From NCBI RefSeq assembly GCF_019145195.1, contig NZ_JAHSTW010000002.1:620001-684000 (forward strand): a stretch of 64,000 bases of DNA, written 5' to 3'. This DNA is from Pseudomonas siliginis. Lineage in GTDB: Bacteria > Pseudomonadota > Gammaproteobacteria > Pseudomonadales > Pseudomonadaceae. Positions 10,510 through 24,422 of the stretch are shown here, one piece after another. A program made the translations under genes and the position numbers. Position 1 is the stretch's first letter; each line of letters starts with the position of its first letter. The notes under the pieces were generated by a model. The model worked only from the letters and a program-made list of their open reading frames with translations, did not search any database and was not told where the DNA came from.

Positions 10510-12342
10510 TTATTCCACGGTGACCGATTTCGCCAGGTTGCGCGGCTGATCGACGTCGGTGCCCTTGAGCACGGCGACGTAGTACGACAACAGTTGCAGC
10601 GGAATCGTATAAAGGATCGGCGAGAGAATGTCGTGGATGTGCGGCATTTGCACCACATGGGTACCTTCGCCGTTGGTCATCGCAGCCTTCTCATCCGCGA
10701 ACACGATCAACTCGCCGCCGCGAGCGCGAACTTCCTGCAGGTTGGATTTGAGCTTCTCCAGCAACTCGTTGTTCGGCGCGACGGTCACCACCGGCATGTC
10801 GTTATCCACAAGTGCCAGCGGCCCGTGTTTGAGCTCGCCGGCCGGGTAGGCTTCGGCATGGATATAGGAGATTTCCTTGAGTTTCAAGGCACCTTCCATC
10901 GCTACCGGGAATTGCGCGCCACGGCCAAGGAACAGCGTGTGGTTTTTTTCGGCAAACAGCTCGGCGATTTTTTCCACGGTGCTGTCCATCGCCAGCGCTT
11001 CGCCGAGGCGAGTCGGCAGGCGACGCAGTTCTTCGACGAGTGTGGCTTCGACACCGTTGGCCAGAGTGCCGCGCACCTGACCCAGCGACAAAGTCAGCAG
11101 CAACAGGCCGACCAGTTGCGTGGTAAAGGCTTTGGTCGAGGCCACACCGATTTCGCGACCGGCCTGGGTCAACAGGGTCAGATCGGATTCACGCACCAGC
11201 GAGCTGATGCCGACGTTGCAGATCGCCAGGCTGGCGAGGAAGCCCAGCTCCTTGGCATTGCGCAGCGCCGCGAGGGTGTCCGCGGTTTCGCCGGACTGCG
11301 AGATGGTCACGAACAGCGTGTCAGGCTGCACCACCACTTTGCGATAACGGAATTCGCTGGCGACTTCGACCTGGCACGGAATACCGGCCAGTTCTTCGAG
11401 CCAGTAACGCGCGACCATGCCGGCGTGATAACTGGTGCCGCAGGCGACGATCTGCACATTGCGCACTTTGGCAAACAGCTCGGCAGCTTGTGGACCGAAG
11501 GCCTCAACCAGCACTTGATTGTTGCCCAGACGACCTTCGAGGGTGCGCTGGACCACGGCCGGTTGCTCGTGGATTTCCTTGAGCATGTAGTGGCGGAACT
11601 CGCCCTTGTCGGCGGCTTCGGCACCGTCGGTGTACTGCACGGTCTGGCGCTCGACAGCGTTGCCGTTTACGTCCCAGATCTGCACGCTGTCGCGACGGAT
11701 TTCAGCGATATCGCCTTCTTCCAAATACATGAAGCGGTCAGTGACCTGACGCAGAGCCAACTGGTCGGAAGCGAGGAAGTTCTCGCCCAGGCCCAGGCCG
11801 ATCACCAATGGACTGCCACTGCGCGCGGCGACCAGACGATCCGGTTGCTGTGCGTTGATCACTGCCAGACCGTAGGCGCCATGCAGCTCCTTGACGGTCG
11901 CTTTGAGCGCGGCAGTCAGGTCCGGTTGTTCCTTGAGCTTGTGGGTCAGCAGGTGGGCGATGACTTCGGTGTCGGTGTCCGAGCTGAACGCATAGCCCAG
12001 CGCTTTCAGCTGTTCGCGCAGGGCTTCGTGGTTCTCGATGATGCCGTTGTGCACCACCGCAATGTCACCGGAAAAATGCGGGTGAGCGTTCCGCTCGCAC
12101 GGCGCGCCATGGGTCGCCCAACGGGTGTGGGCGATACCGAGACGACCGGACAGCGGCTGTTCGGTCAGGGCGGTTTCCAGTTCGCTGACCTTGCCCGGAC
12201 GGCGCATGCGTTCCAGGGTCTGGTCATTGGTATAAACCGCCACACCGGCGCTGTCATAGCCGCGGTATTCGAGGCGCTTCAGGCCTTCGAGAAGGATGGC
12301 GGTGATATTACGTTCAGCTACAGCGCCGACAATGCCACACAT
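10510..12342 (-). CDS. glmS: Glutamine-fructose-6-phosphate aminotransferase (isomerizing)
   Basis: A 610-residue enzyme making glucosamine-6-phosphate from fructose-6-phosphate and glutamine, the entry step to UDP-GlcNAc for peptidoglycan and LPS. The N-terminal nucleophile glutaminase starts MCGIVGAV, with catalytic Cys2, then [11 protein letters not shown] and HTRWATHG. Two SIS domains follow ([19 protein letters not shown]), and the C-terminus ends [11 protein letters not shown], as in the family. It lies 2 bases after the DeoR-type regulator gene, so the two form one transcript. A perfect DnaA box sequence sits in the gene at 10802-10810. Confidence 0.98.
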   Translation of the reverse strand: MCGIVGAVAERNITAILLEGLKRLEYRGYDSAGVAVYTNDQTLERMRRPGKVSELETALTEQPLSGRLGIAHTRWATHGAPCERNAHPHFSGDIAVVHNGIIENHEALREQLKALGYAFSSDTDTEVIAHLLTHKLKEQPDLTAALKATVKELHGAYGLAVINAQQPDRLVAARSGSPLVIGLGLGENFLASDQLALRQVTDRFMYLEEGDIAEIRRDSVQIWDVNGNAVERQTVQYTDGAEAADKGEFRHYMLKEIHEQPAVVQRTLEGRLGNNQVLVEAFGPQAAELFAKVRNVQIVACGTSYHAGMVARYWLEELAGIPCQVEVASEFRYRKVVVQPDTLFVTISQSGETADTLAALRNAKELGFLASLAICNVGISSLVRESDLTLLTQAGREIGVASTKAFTTQLVGLLLLTLSLGQVRGTLANGVEATLVEELRRLPTRLGEALAMDSTVEKIAELFAEKNHTLFLGRGAQFPVAMEGALKLKEISYIHAEAYPAGELKHGPLALVDNDMPVVTVAPNNELLEKLKSNLQEVRARGGELIVFADEKAAMTNGEGTHVVQMPHIHDILSPILYTIPLQLLSYYVAVLKGTDVDQPRNLAKSVTVE

Positions 12343-12344
12343 GG

Positions 12345-13121
12345 TTATTTCTCCTGACTGACAGCCGCACAGATCAAAGTGATCCCGCGGGCCTGAAGCT
12401 GATCGCGTGCCTCGACGGGCAGGCGATCATCGGTAATGAGGGTATGGATGCTGCTCCAGGGCAGCTCCAGGTTGGGAATCTTGCGACCGATCTTGTCGGC
12501 CTCGACCATGACGATGACTTCTCGCGCAACGTCGGCCATGACCCGGCTGAGGCCGAGCAGTTCGTTGAAGGTCGTGGTACCGCGCACCAGATCGATGCCG
12601 TCAGCGCCGATGAACAGTTGATCGAAGTCGTAGGAGCGTAGTACCTGCTCGGCGACCTGGCCCTGAAAGGATTCCGAGTGTGGATCCCAAGTGCCGCCGG
12701 TCATCAGCAGCACCGGCTCGTGTTCCAGTTCGCTCAAGGCATTGGCGACATGCAGCGAGTTGGTCATCACCACCAGACCCGGTTGCTGGCCCAGTTCGGG
12801 AATCATCGCGGCGGTGGTGCTGCCACTGTCGATGATGATGCGCGCGTGCTCGCGGATGCGTTTGACCGCCGCGCGAGCGATCGCCTGCTTGTATTTGGAA
12901 ATACTCTGCGCCGTTTCTGCGACCAGCTCTTGCGGCATGGTGATCGCACCGCCGTAACGACGCAGCAACAGACCATGGGTTTCCAACGCGGCGAGATCCT
13001 TGCGAATCGTAACTTCCGAAGTTTCGAAACGCTTGGCCAGCTCGTCGACACTGACTTCGCCCTGCTCATTGAGCAAGGCGAGGATGTTATGGCGACGTTG
13101 AGGAGTATTGCGCTTGGACAT
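12345..13121 (-). CDS. glmR: DeoR-family regulator upstream of glmS
   Basis: A 258-residue DeoR/GlpR-type repressor. The N-terminal helix-turn-helix is [20 protein letters not shown] followed by [16 protein letters not shown]; the C-terminal sugar-phosphate sensor has [15 protein letters not shown] and FIGADGID. It is immediately followed by glmS with a 2-base gap, and this linkage is conserved in pseudomonads. An amino-sugar phosphate effector controlling glmS or glmU is an inference from context. The symbol glmR is used in Pseudomonas annotation. Confidence 0.88.
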   Translation of the reverse strand: MSKRNTPQRRHNILALLNEQGEVSVDELAKRFETSEVTIRKDLAALETHGLLLRRYGGAITMPQELVAETAQSISKYKQAIARAAVKRIREHARIIIDSGSTTAAMIPELGQQPGLVVMTNSLHVANALSELEHEPVLLMTGGTWDPHSESFQGQVAEQVLRSYDFDQLFIGADGIDLVRGTTTFNELLGLSRVMADVAREVIVMVEADKIGRKIPNLELPWSSIHTLITDDRLPVEARDQLQARGITLICAAVSQEK

Positions 13122-13224
13122 GGCGGCCTAAGTTTCGATTCGAAAGATAACGCAAGCAATGAAACTCTATCGAAAGGTGCCCGTCAAGACGCGGGGAGAA
13201 AAATTCAGAAAGATTGAAATGACT

Positions 13225-13310
13225 GTGGGAGCGAGCCCGCTCGCGAAAAGGAGTTTCAGCCACTGAAGACGTGACTGACAAACCGCATTCGCGAACAGGG
13301 TCGCTCCCAC
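13225..13310. repeat. REPIN (inverted pair of REP elements)
   Basis: GTGGGAGCGAGCCCGCTCGCG at about 13225 and its imperfect inverse ending TCGCTCCCAC at 13310 form an inverted pair in the glmU-glmR gap. This is the common Pseudomonas fluorescens-group REP/REPIN family, mobilised in trans by RAYT transposases. Confidence 0.8.
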
Positions 13311-13327
13311 AAGAGGTTGTGGATAAA

Positions 13328-14695
13328 TCAGGATTTCTTGATTTTTTCCGGCCGCTTCCAGCCGTCGATGTTCTTCTGGCGGGCTCGGCCTACCGCCAAC
13401 TGAGCGTTATCCACATTTTGCGTGATAGTCGATCCGGCCGCAGTAGTTGCACCATTGGAGATATCCACAGGCGCGACCAGCGAGTTGTTGGAGCCGATGA
13501 AAACGTCAGCGCCCAACACAGTTTTCCACTTGTTGGCGCCATCATAGTTGCAGGTGATGGTGCCGGCGCCGATGTTGGTGCGTGCGCCGATTTCGGCATC
13601 GCCCAGATAGGTCAGGTGTCCAGCCTTGGCACCTTCGCCCATGTGTGCATTTTTCAGCTCAACGAAGTTACCCACGTGGGCGCGCGCTTCGAGCACAGTG
13701 CCCGGGCGTAACCGCGCGAACGGACCAGCGTCACTGCCTTCACCGAGAATGGCGCCTTCTATATGACTGTTGGCCTTGATCACCACGCCTTTGCGCAGGG
13801 TGCTGTCCTTGATCACGCAGTTCGGACCGATCTCTACGTCGTCTTCAATGATGACCTTGCCTTCGAGGATCACGTTGATATCGATCAGCACGTCGCGGCC
13901 GACGCTGACTTCGCCGCGTACGTCGAAGCGGGCCGGGTCACGCAGAGTCACGCCCTCAGCCATCAAGCGGCGGCCGGCGCGCAACTGGTAATGACGCTCT
14001 AGTTCAGAGAGCTGCTTGCGATCGTTGGCGCCCTGCACTTCCATCGGGTCGTGCGGTTGTTCGGTGGCGACGACCAAACCATCGCTGACCGCCATTTCGA
14101 TCACGTCGGTGAGGTAGTACTCGCCCTGCGCGTTGTTGTTCGACAAGCGACTCATCCAGTCCGCCAGGCGATCGGCCGGCACAGCGAGGATGCCGGTGTT
14201 GCCCTCAGTGATCGAACGTTGTGCTTCGCTGGCGTCTTTGTGCTCGACGATCGCCGCGACCTTGCCGTCGGCATCACGCACGATGCGGCCGTAACCGGTC
14301 GGGTCATCCAGCTCGACAGTGAGCAACCCCATCTGGCCCGGCACGACATGCTTGAGCAGACGTTGCAGGGTTTCGACTTCGATCAGCGGCACATCGCCGT
14401 AAAGAATCAGCACGGTGTTGGCATCAATGAACGGCACCGCCTGGGCGGTGGCGTGGCCAGTGCCCAGTTGCTTGTCCTGCAACACGAAATTCAGATCATC
14501 AGCTGCCAGACGCTCACGCACCACATCAGCACCGTGACCGATCACCACGTGAATGCGTTGTGGATCAAGTTGCCGAGCGCTGTGGATAACATGGCCGAGC
14601 ATGGAGTTGCCGGCAATCGGGTGCAGCACCTTGGGCAGTGCCGAGCGCATACGAGTGCCTTGACCGGCCGCGAGGATAACGATTTCGAGAGACAT
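13328..14695 (-). CDS. glmU: Bifunctional UDP-GlcNAc pyrophosphorylase / GlcN-1-P acetyltransferase
   Basis: A 455-residue enzyme for the last two steps to UDP-GlcNAc. The N-terminal uridylyltransferase domain has [18 protein letters not shown]; after about residue 230 hexapeptide repeats ([10 protein letters not shown] and similar) form the left-handed beta-helix acetyltransferase, with the acetyl-CoA site near [11 protein letters not shown]. It is read toward glmR-glmS, away from the atp operon, whose terminator lies just upstream. Two perfect DnaA boxes are inside (13407-13415, 14581-14589) and a third covers its 3' edge (13318-13326). Confidence 0.98.
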   Translation of the reverse strand: MSLEIVILAAGQGTRMRSALPKVLHPIAGNSMLGHVIHSARQLDPQRIHVVIGHGADVVRERLAADDLNFVLQDKQLGTGHATAQAVPFIDANTVLILYGDVPLIEVETLQRLLKHVVPGQMGLLTVELDDPTGYGRIVRDADGKVAAIVEHKDASEAQRSITEGNTGILAVPADRLADWMSRLSNNNAQGEYYLTDVIEMAVSDGLVVATEQPHDPMEVQGANDRKQLSELERHYQLRAGRRLMAEGVTLRDPARFDVRGEVSVGRDVLIDINVILEGKVIIEDDVEIGPNCVIKDSTLRKGVVIKANSHIEGAILGEGSDAGPFARLRPGTVLEARAHVGNFVELKNAHMGEGAKAGHLTYLGDAEIGARTNIGAGTITCNYDGANKWKTVLGADVFIGSNNSLVAPVDISNGATTAAGSTITQNVDNAQLAVGRARQKNIDGWKRPEKIKKS

Positions 14696-14755
14696 GACTG
14701 GCTACCAATCCTGGGTGGTCAGCAACTGCGACCGGTTTGTGGGAATTCGGAAAAG

Positions 14756-14785
14756 AAAAAAGGGTAGCCGAGGCTACCCTTTTTT
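14756..14785 (-). terminator. Intrinsic terminator of the atp operon
   Basis: A perfect 13-bp stem, AAAAAAGGGTAGC / GCTACCCTTTTTT, with a 4-base loop, ends in a T-run on both strands. It lies 29 bases past atpC and terminates the atp transcript before glmU. Confidence 0.93.
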
Positions 14786-14813
14786 ATCAATCGCACAACA
14801 AGCGGCTGACGGA

Positions 14814-15239
14814 TTAACCGCCAAACTTCTTGCGGATCTGCTGGACGGTGCGCAGCTGGGCTGCAGCCTCGGCCAGACGTGTGGCAGCGGCGCCGTAATC
14901 GAAGTCCGCGCCTTTTTCGTTCAGGGCATTCTCGGCAGCCTTGAGAGCTGCCTGAGCCTGAGCTTCATCCAGGTCGGCGGCACGTTGCACGGTATCGGCA
15001 AGTACCTTGACCATGTTCGGCTGAACCTCGAGGAAACCACCGGAGATGTAGAACACCTCGGCTTCCCCGCCTTGCTTGATCAGGCGGATCGGACCCGGCT
15101 TGAGATTAGTGATCAGCGGCGCGTGACCCAGAGCGATACCAAGATCACCCAGTGCACCGTGCGCAATCACCATCTCGACCAGGCCGGAAAAGATTTCCCC
15201 TTCCGCGCTGACGATATCGCAATGGACTGTCATAGCCAT
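14814..15239 (-). CDS. atpC: ATP synthase epsilon subunit
   Basis: A 141-residue F1 central-stalk subunit. The beta-sandwich N-terminal domain ([15 protein letters not shown], then [12 protein letters not shown]) is followed by a two-helix C-terminal domain rich in Ala and Glu that can inhibit ATP hydrolysis. Last gene of the atp operon, 45 bases after atpD, with a strong terminator right behind. Confidence 0.97.
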   Translation of the reverse strand: MAMTVHCDIVSAEGEIFSGLVEMVIAHGALGDLGIALGHAPLITNLKPGPIRLIKQGGEAEVFYISGGFLEVQPNMVKVLADTVQRAADLDEAQAQAALKAAENALNEKGADFDYGAAATRLAEAAAQLRTVQQIRKKFGG

Positions 15240-15284
15240 CTGATTGCCTCAACCTAAATTAGCGCCCGTTGCCGGGCGCCGGGA

Positions 15285-16691
<1,407 letters not shown>

Positions 16692-17552
16692 TTAAACCGC
16701 GGCAGCGCCGCCGACGATTTCCGAGATCTCTTGGGTGATCGCAGCCTGACGCGCCTTGTTGTAGATCAGCTGCAAATCGCTGATCAAATCACCGGCGTTG
16801 TCGGTAGCGTTCTTCATCGCGATCATCCGCGCAGCCTGTTCAGCCGCGTTGTTCTCGACCACCGCCTGGTAGACCTGCGACTCGACGTAACGGACCATCA
16901 AGCCGTCAAGCAGCTCTTTGGCGTCCGGTTCGTAGAGATAGTCCCAGTGGTGCTTGAGATCCTGATCCGGGGTTGCCACCAGTGGAATCAACTGCTCCAC
17001 GGTAGGCTGTTGCGTCATGGTGTTGATGAACTTGTTGGACACCACGGACAGGCGGTCGATACGGCCGTCCAGGTAGGCATCCAGCATCACCTTGACGCTG
17101 CCGATCAGGTCATTGATCGACGGCTCTTCACCCAGGTGGCTGATAGCTGCAACGACGTTACCGCCGAAGTTGCGGAAAAAGGCCGCACCCTTGCTACCGA
17201 CTACACACAGATCAATCTCGACGCCGTTTTCGCGGTTTACCGCCATGTCCTTGACCAGGGCCTTGAACAGGTTGGTGTTCAAGCCGCCGCACAGACCACG
17301 GTCACTGCTCACGACGACATAACCGACGCGCTTGATTTCGCGGTCGATCATGAACGGGTGGCGGTATTCCGGGTTGGCGTTGGCCAGATGCCCAATTACC
17401 TGGCGGATACGCTCCGCATAAGGACGGCTAGCAGCCATGCGCATTTGTGCCTTGCGCATTTTGCTGACCGCCACTTTTTCCATGGCGCTGGTAATCTTTT
17501 GCGTGCTTTTGATGCTCGCAATCTTACTGCGAATCTCTTTTGCGCCTGCCAT
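16692..17552 (-). CDS. atpG: ATP synthase gamma subunit
   Basis: A 286-residue rotor shaft. The N-terminal helix is [20 protein letters not shown], the central Rossmann-like part carries [11 protein letters not shown], and the C-terminal helix ends [12 protein letters not shown], which inserts into the alpha3beta3 ring. Located between atpA and atpD in the standard order; full length. Confidence 0.98.
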   Translation of the reverse strand: MAGAKEIRSKIASIKSTQKITSAMEKVAVSKMRKAQMRMAASRPYAERIRQVIGHLANANPEYRHPFMIDREIKRVGYVVVSSDRGLCGGLNTNLFKALVKDMAVNRENGVEIDLCVVGSKGAAFFRNFGGNVVAAISHLGEEPSINDLIGSVKVMLDAYLDGRIDRLSVVSNKFINTMTQQPTVEQLIPLVATPDQDLKHHWDYLYEPDAKELLDGLMVRYVESQVYQAVVENNAAEQAARMIAMKNATDNAGDLISDLQLIYNKARQAAITQEISEIVGGAAAV

Positions 17553-17602
17553 GTAACACCTATCAGGTTAGCAAGCGGGAGCCTCGCGGCTCCCGCTGCG
17601 GC

Positions 17603-19147
17603 TTACCAGGTTTGGGTGGCCTTGAACTTCTCGATACCGGCTTTCATGCCAGCGTCGATTTCGTCATTGAAGTCACCTTTAACGTTGATCTTGGCCATCA
17701 AATCGGCGTGATCGCGGTTGAAGAAAGCGATCAGCGCTTGTTCGAAGCTGCCGACCTTGGCGATTTCAATGTCAGTCAGGAACCCACGCTCAGCGGCATA
17801 CAGCGACAGCGCCATGTCAGCGATCGACATTGGTGCGTATTGCTTCTGCTTCATCAGCTCGGTAACGCGCTGACCATGCTCAAGTTGCTTGCGGGTCGCT
17901 TCGTCCAGGTCAGAAGCGAACTGGGCGAATGCCGCCAGTTCACGGTACTGAGCCAGAGCGGTACGGATACCACCGGAGAGCTTCTTGATGATTTTGGTCT
18001 GAGCGGCACCACCCACACGGGATACCGAAACACCGGCGTTCACTGCAGGGCGGATGCCCGAGTTGAACATGGCCGATTCCAGGAAGATCTGACCGTCGGT
18101 GATGGAAATCACGTTGGTCGGAACGAACGCGGAAACGTCGCCAGCCTGGGTTTCGATGATCGGCAGTGCGGTCAGGGAACCGGTTTTGCCGGTCACTGCG
18201 CCGTTGGTGAACTTCTCTACGTATTCTTCCGAAACGCGGGATGCGCGCTCCAGCAGACGGGAGTGGAGATAGAACACGTCGCCTGGGTAAGCTTCACGGC
18301 CTGGTGGACGGCGCAGCAGCAGGGAAATCTGGCGGTAAGCCACTGCCTGCTTGGACAGATCGTCATAAACGATCAGCGCGTCTTCACCGCGGTCGCGGAA
18401 GAATTCACCCATGGTGCAACCGGAGTACGGTGCCAGGAATTGCAGCGCAGGAGATTCCGAAGCACTGGCAGCCACGATGATCGTGTTGGCCAGGGCGCCG
18501 TTTTCTTCCAGCTTGCGAACCACGTTGGCGATGGTCGATTGCTTCTGACCGATGGCTACGTAGACGCAGAAAATGCCGCTGTCTTTCTGGTTGATGATCG
18601 CGTCGATCGCCAGAGCGGTTTTACCGATCTGACGGTCACCGATGATCAGCTCACGCTGGCCACGGCCGACAGGGATCATGGCATCGACAGCCTTGTAGCC
18701 AGTCTGTACAGGCTGGTCTACCGACTTACGCCAGATCACGCCTGGAGCAACTTTCTCGACCGCGTCGGTCTCGGTGTTGCCCAGTGGACCTTTGCCGTCA
18801 ACAGGGTTACCCAGAGCATCGACTACGCGGCCCAGCAATTCCTTACCAACAGGAACTTCGAGGATGCGGCCGGTGCACTTGGCGCTCATGCCTTCAGCCA
18901 GCGACTGGTAGGAGCCCAATACCACGGCACCTACGGAGTCCTGCTCCAGGTTGAGAGCCATACCGTAGACGCCGCCCGGAAACTCGATCATCTCGCCGTA
19001 CATGACGTCGGCCAGACCGTGAATCCGCACGATGCCGTCAGATACGCTGACGACAGTGCCTTCGTTACGGGCTTGGGAGGTCACATCGAGTTTGTCGATG
19101 CGGCCCTTGATAATTTCACTTATTTCGGAAGGATTGAGTTGCTGCAT
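17603..19147 (-). CDS. atpA: ATP synthase alpha subunit
   Basis: A 514-residue non-catalytic nucleotide-binding F1 subunit. The P-loop is [11 protein letters not shown], the [12 protein letters not shown] and [14 protein letters not shown] signatures are present, and the N-terminal helix [17 protein letters not shown] binds delta. The opposite strand is open for almost 700 codons across this gene, but that is a codon-bias shadow. Confidence 0.99.
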   Translation of the reverse strand: MQQLNPSEISEIIKGRIDKLDVTSQARNEGTVVSVSDGIVRIHGLADVMYGEMIEFPGGVYGMALNLEQDSVGAVVLGSYQSLAEGMSAKCTGRILEVPVGKELLGRVVDALGNPVDGKGPLGNTETDAVEKVAPGVIWRKSVDQPVQTGYKAVDAMIPVGRGQRELIIGDRQIGKTALAIDAIINQKDSGIFCVYVAIGQKQSTIANVVRKLEENGALANTIIVAASASESPALQFLAPYSGCTMGEFFRDRGEDALIVYDDLSKQAVAYRQISLLLRRPPGREAYPGDVFYLHSRLLERASRVSEEYVEKFTNGAVTGKTGSLTALPIIETQAGDVSAFVPTNVISITDGQIFLESAMFNSGIRPAVNAGVSVSRVGGAAQTKIIKKLSGGIRTALAQYRELAAFAQFASDLDEATRKQLEHGQRVTELMKQKQYAPMSIADMALSLYAAERGFLTDIEIAKVGSFEQALIAFFNRDHADLMAKINVKGDFNDEIDAGMKAGIEKFKATQTW

Positions 19148-19168
19148 TGCTCTGCTGCCCCTTCAAAC

Positions 19169-19705
19169 TCAAGATTTCAATGCTTCGGCAAGTTTCGCGA
19201 TTTTTCCGCGAATCGAGCCATCGATAACCAGGTCGCCGGCGCGGATCACGACACCACCAATCAAGGCAGCGTCCTCCGCAACTTGCAGGCGCACTTCCCG
19301 GTTGAGTCGTGCACTGAGAACCTTGGCGAGTTTGTCTTGCTGTTCTTGGTTCAATGCAAATGCACTGGTTACTTCAACGTCTACCGATTTCTCTTGTTCG
19401 GCCTTGTACAGGTCGAACAGAGCGGCGATCTCCGGCAGAAGCAGGAGACGGTCGTTCTCGGCAACGACGTTGATGAAATTGCGTGCCTTTTCATCAAACT
19501 TGTCGCCGCACACGTCAATGAACGTGGCGGCCTTTTCTGCGCTCGTCAGTCGCGGGGCCTTGAGCACGCGCTGCAGGGTGTCGTCTTGCGACACCGCTGC
19601 TGCCAGGCCGAGCATGGCTGACCAATTGGCCAGTTGCTGGTGGGCCTGAGCGTGCTCGAAGGCCGCCTTAGCGTAAGGTCGGGCCAACGTGGTCAGTTCT
19701 GCCAT
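19169..19705 (-). CDS. atpH: ATP synthase delta subunit
   Basis: A 178-residue peripheral-stalk subunit linking the b dimer to the top of F1. The helical N-terminal domain starts [17 protein letters not shown] and the C-terminal part has the family signature [17 protein letters not shown]. It lies 12 bases after atpF and 21 before atpA in the operon. Confidence 0.97.
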   Translation of the reverse strand: MAELTTLARPYAKAAFEHAQAHQQLANWSAMLGLAAAVSQDDTLQRVLKAPRLTSAEKAATFIDVCGDKFDEKARNFINVVAENDRLLLLPEIAALFDLYKAEQEKSVDVEVTSAFALNQEQQDKLAKVLSARLNREVRLQVAEDAALIGGVVIRAGDLVIDGSIRGKIAKLAEALKS

Positions 19706-19717
19706 GATCGCCCTCGC

Positions 19718-20188
19718 TTAGATTTCAGCAGCCAGTTGGTTAACCAGCTCTGCGTGCGCGTTTTGATCGATTGTGGCACCCAGGATCTTCTCGGCGCCGC
19801 CAACAGCCAGCAAGCCCACTTGGGCACGCAGCTTGTCTTTGACGCTGTTCAGTTCCTGTTCGATCTCGGCTTGAGCCTGAACCTTCACACGGTCAGCGTC
19901 GATACGGGCTTTTTCAACAGCCTCTTCGACGATCTGGTTACCGCGTTTCTTGGCTTGCTCGATGATTTCAGCTGCCTGAGCTTTCGCTTCGCGCAGTTGC
20001 TGACCCGCTTTCTCTTGGGCCAACTCCAGGTCACGAGCTGCACGGCTGGCAGCGTCCAGACCATCAGCGATCTTCTTTTGACGTTCGTGCAGAGCAGCGA
20101 TGACCGGAGGCCATACATACTTCATGCAGAACAGTACAAAAATCAGGAACGCAACGGACTGGCCAATCAGGGTCGCATTAATGTTCAC
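19718..20188 (-). CDS. atpF: ATP synthase b subunit
   Basis: A 156-residue stator subunit. One N-terminal membrane helix ([20 protein letters not shown]) is followed by a long charged right-handed coiled coil ([19 protein letters not shown] and onward) that dimerises and reaches delta. Start [10 protein letters not shown] is the usual gamma-proteobacterial form. Confidence 0.97.
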   Translation of the reverse strand: MNINATLIGQSVAFLIFVLFCMKYVWPPVIAALHERQKKIADGLDAASRAARDLELAQEKAGQQLREAKAQAAEIIEQAKKRGNQIVEEAVEKARIDADRVKVQAQAEIEQELNSVKDKLRAQVGLLAVGGAEKILGATIDQNAHAELVNQLAAEI

Positions 20189-20246
20189 GCCAACACCTCG
20201 CAGTTACGTTGTCCATCACACCAAATTACCCGGAAGATCCGAGTAA

Positions 20247-20519
<273 letters not shown>

Positions 20520-20637
20520 TTACGTCGTATGGTTTAGGTTTTTTAGATTAAAGCGGTAAAACAAATCGTTTCAGCTGCCCCGCAAGGAGCTCCCTCCCGT
20601 TTGACCGGGAGGAACATCAGACTAGTCGAGACTGGTC

Positions 20638-21931
<1,294 letters not shown>

Positions 21932-22079
21932 CACAGTTGCTCTCCAATGGTCGGCTGCCGAAATTCAATAACTTGGCATAATTTGTGCCGACAAAATGCG
22001 CGCAGAGTATAGGGGCGGTTCTGCCCCTATTCAACTGTCAGGTAGTGATTTCCGACTGCGCGCTACATGAGGAAATGTT

Positions 22080-22952
22080 TCAGCGGATGTGTGCGAGCAC
22101 ACCTTGAAGCTCGTCGAGCGAGTTATAACCAATCACCAATTGCCCTTTGCCCTTCTTGCCATGGCGAATCTGCACCGCAGAGCCTAGGCGCTCGGCCAGG
22201 CGCTGCTCGAGGCGAGCGATGTCCGGATCGGGTTTGGCAGCTTCCACAGGCTCCGGTTTGCCACTCAACCACTGGCGAACCAGTGCCTCGGTTTGGCGCA
22301 CAGTCAGCCCTCGTGCGACAACATGTCGCGCCCCTTCGACCTGCTGATTGTCCGGCAGACCGAGCAAGGCACGCGCGTGACCCATTTCCAGGTCACCGTG
22401 CGACAGCATTGTCTTGATCACTTCAGGCAGTGCAATAAGTCGCAACAGGTTAGCCACAGTCACCCGCGACTTACCCACAGCCTCGGCAACCTGTTGCTGA
22501 GTCAGCTGGAATTCCTGCTGCAAGCGCTGCAAGGCGACGGCTTCTTCGATCGGGTTGAGATCTTCGCGCTGGATGTTCTCGATCAGCGCAATCGCAATGG
22601 CGGTTTCATCCGGCACATCGCGAACCATCGCCGGGATGGTTTCCTGCCCGGCCTGCTGACTAGCGCGCCAGCGGCGTTCACCGGCAATGATCTCGAAGCG
22701 ACCGCCGCCAATCGGGCGCACCACGATCGGCTGCATCACGCCTTGGGCCTTGATCGACTGCGCCAGCTCTTCCAGGGCCTGCGGGTCCATGTCACGGCGC
22801 GGCTGATATTTGCCACGCTGCAGCAGGTCCAGCGGCAGGTGTTGCAGTTCGCGGGTGTCAGCCTGCGCGGCTTGTTCTTCCAGCGCGCTGACCGTCGGAC
22901 CACTCAGCAGTGCATCCAGTCCACGTCCGAGACCTCGTTTCTTGACGGCCAT
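22080..22952 (-). CDS. parB: Chromosome partitioning protein ParB (CTPase)
   Basis: A 290-residue protein that loads on parS and spreads as a CTP-driven clamp to organise the origin region. The N-terminus KKRGLGRGLDALL contains the ParA-stimulating Arg-rich segment, GERRWRAS is the CTP-binding motif, and the helix-turn-helix lies in LTQQQVAEAVGKSRVTVANL; the C-terminal segment dimerises. It follows parA by 9 bases. A perfect target parS lies 12 kb away in recF. Confidence 0.97.
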   Translation of the reverse strand: MAVKKRGLGRGLDALLSGPTVSALEEQAAQADTRELQHLPLDLLQRGKYQPRRDMDPQALEELAQSIKAQGVMQPIVVRPIGGGRFEIIAGERRWRASQQAGQETIPAMVRDVPDETAIAIALIENIQREDLNPIEEAVALQRLQQEFQLTQQQVAEAVGKSRVTVANLLRLIALPEVIKTMLSHGDLEMGHARALLGLPDNQQVEGARHVVARGLTVRQTEALVRQWLSGKPEPVEAAKPDPDIARLEQRLAERLGSAVQIRHGKKGKGQLVIGYNSLDELQGVLAHIR

Positions 22953-22961
22953 GGGGATTCC

Positions 22962-23759
22962 TTAAGTTGGCTGAGCAGCAGCAATGCGTGAATTTTTGCG
23001 CTGACGGCGAACCATCTCGCCTGCCAGAGCCAGATAGGCCAGGGCACCACGCGATTGCTTGTCGTAAGCCAGCGCCGGCATGCCGTAGCTTGGCGCTTCG
23101 GCCAGACGAATGTTGCGCGGGATCACCGTGTCGTAAAGCTGATCGCCGAAGTGTTCCTTGAGCTGCGCCGAGACATCGTTCATCAGGCTCAGGCGCGGGT
23201 CGTACATGGTGCGCAGCAGGCCTTCGACTTTCAGGTTCGGGTTGAGCAGCTCGGCGATGCGCTTGATGTTATCCACAAGGTCGCTCAAACCTTCCAGCGC
23301 AAAGTATTCGCACTGCATGGGGATAATCACCCCGTCAGCGGCGACCAGTGCGTTGAGTGTGAGCATCGACAGCGACGGTGGGCAGTCGATCAAAATGTAA
23401 TCGTAGTTGTCACGGATCGGCGCCAGCGCGCTGCGCAGACGGCTTTCCTTCATCTGCATTTCCAGCAGCACCACTTCGGCCGCGGTCAGATCGCGGTTGG
23501 CCGGCAGCAATTGATAACCGCCGTGCTCGGAGAAGTGCATGGCCTGACCCAGGTCGCATTCACCGATCAGCAGATCGTAGACCGAGTTTTCCAGACCATG
23601 TTTATCCACACCGCTACCCATGGTGGCGTTGCCCTGTGGATCGAGATCGATCAACAGCACCCGGCGCTTGGTCGCGACCAGGGATGCTGCGAGGTTGATG
23701 CAGGTGGTGGTTTTGCCCACACCACCCTTCTGGTTCGCTATCGCGAATACCTTAGCCAT
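22962..23759 (-). CDS. parA: Chromosome partitioning ATPase ParA (Soj)
   Basis: A 265-residue deviant-Walker ATPase, KGGVGKTTT near the N-terminus, with YILIDCPPSLSML as the Walker B region. It positions ParB-parS complexes and segregates newly copied origins. The start MAKVFAIANQ at 23759 is chosen over an in-frame start six codons upstream, which would overlap the end of rsmG. Two perfect TTATCCACA sequences lie inside (23269-23277 and 23602-23610). Confidence 0.97.
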   Translation of the reverse strand: MAKVFAIANQKGGVGKTTTCINLAASLVATKRRVLLIDLDPQGNATMGSGVDKHGLENSVYDLLIGECDLGQAMHFSEHGGYQLLPANRDLTAAEVVLLEMQMKESRLRSALAPIRDNYDYILIDCPPSLSMLTLNALVAADGVIIPMQCEYFALEGLSDLVDNIKRIAELLNPNLKVEGLLRTMYDPRLSLMNDVSAQLKEHFGDQLYDTVIPRNIRLAEAPSYGMPALAYDKQSRGALAYLALAGEMVRRQRKNSRIAAAQPT

Positions 23760-23777
23760 TCTTGCTTGTGTTCCCAA

Positions 23778-24422
23778 TCATGCCGTGCGGCGCAGTATCA
23801 GCAGATGGCGTTGGCCTTGGCAACCGGGGACGGCCAGGGCGTGTTCGCTATCGAGTTTGAAATCTGCCGGCAATGCTACCAGCTCATCGGCCGGATGAAC
23901 GCCCTTCATTGCCAGCCAGCGTGTATCGGCATCGCCGAGGTGACGCGTCCAGTTGGTGAAATTTTCCATGCTGCTGAACGCCCGGGAAATGATCCCATTG
24001 AAAGGCTGTGCAGGCTGGAATGCTTCGACGCGACTGTGGATAACTTGCAGGTTATCCAGCTTCAGTTCGAGTTTGACCTGAGTCAGGAAGCGGGTCTTCT
24101 TGCCGTTGCTGTCCAGACAGGTCACTTGCGAGTCCGGGTACAGTATCGCCAGCGGGATACCAGGCATGCCACCGCCACTGCCGACATCGAGCCAGCGACC
24201 GTTTTCGATAAACGACATCACGCTGAGACTATCGAGCAAGTGCCGCGAAACCATTTCGTCTGGATCGCGCACAGCGGTCAAGTTGTAGGCCTGGTTCCAT
24301 TTGATCAACAAGGCCAGATATCCCAGCAGCAATTCGTGCTGAGTTTCTGTGAGATTGACACCGAGCTCGCGGGCTCCTGTGGATAACTCTTCGGCGTGTT
24401 GCGAAGTGACCTTGGCACTCAA
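23778..24422 (-). CDS. rsmG: 16S rRNA (guanine527-N7)-methyltransferase
   Basis: A 214-residue SAM-dependent methyltransferase (formerly GidB). The SAM motif is [17 protein letters not shown], with [15 protein letters not shown] ahead of it. The best start is a TTG overlapping the mnmG stop as TTGA, giving [13 protein letters not shown]; no ATG or GTG in frame gives the family N-terminus. Two perfect DnaA boxes lie inside (24035-24043, 24378-24386). Loss of RsmG causes low-level streptomycin resistance in other bacteria. Confidence 0.94.
   Translation of the reverse strand: MSAKVTSQHAEELSTGARELGVNLTETQHELLLGYLALLIKWNQAYNLTAVRDPDEMVSRHLLDSLSVMSFIENGRWLDVGSGGGMPGIPLAILYPDSQVTCLDSNGKKTRFLTQVKLELKLDNLQVIHSRVEAFQPAQPFNGIISRAFSSMENFTNWTRHLGDADTRWLAMKGVHPADELVALPADFKLDSEHALAVPGCQGQRHLLILRRTA

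Noticed and set aside
10502..10510. GGTGGATAAC near the glmS stop as a DnaA box
   Set aside because: First base differs from TGTGGATAA, so it was not counted among the perfect boxes.
17540..19621. A 693-codon open frame on the plus strand
   Set aside because: It is antisense to atpA and atpH, both certain genes; low-complexity, no motif.
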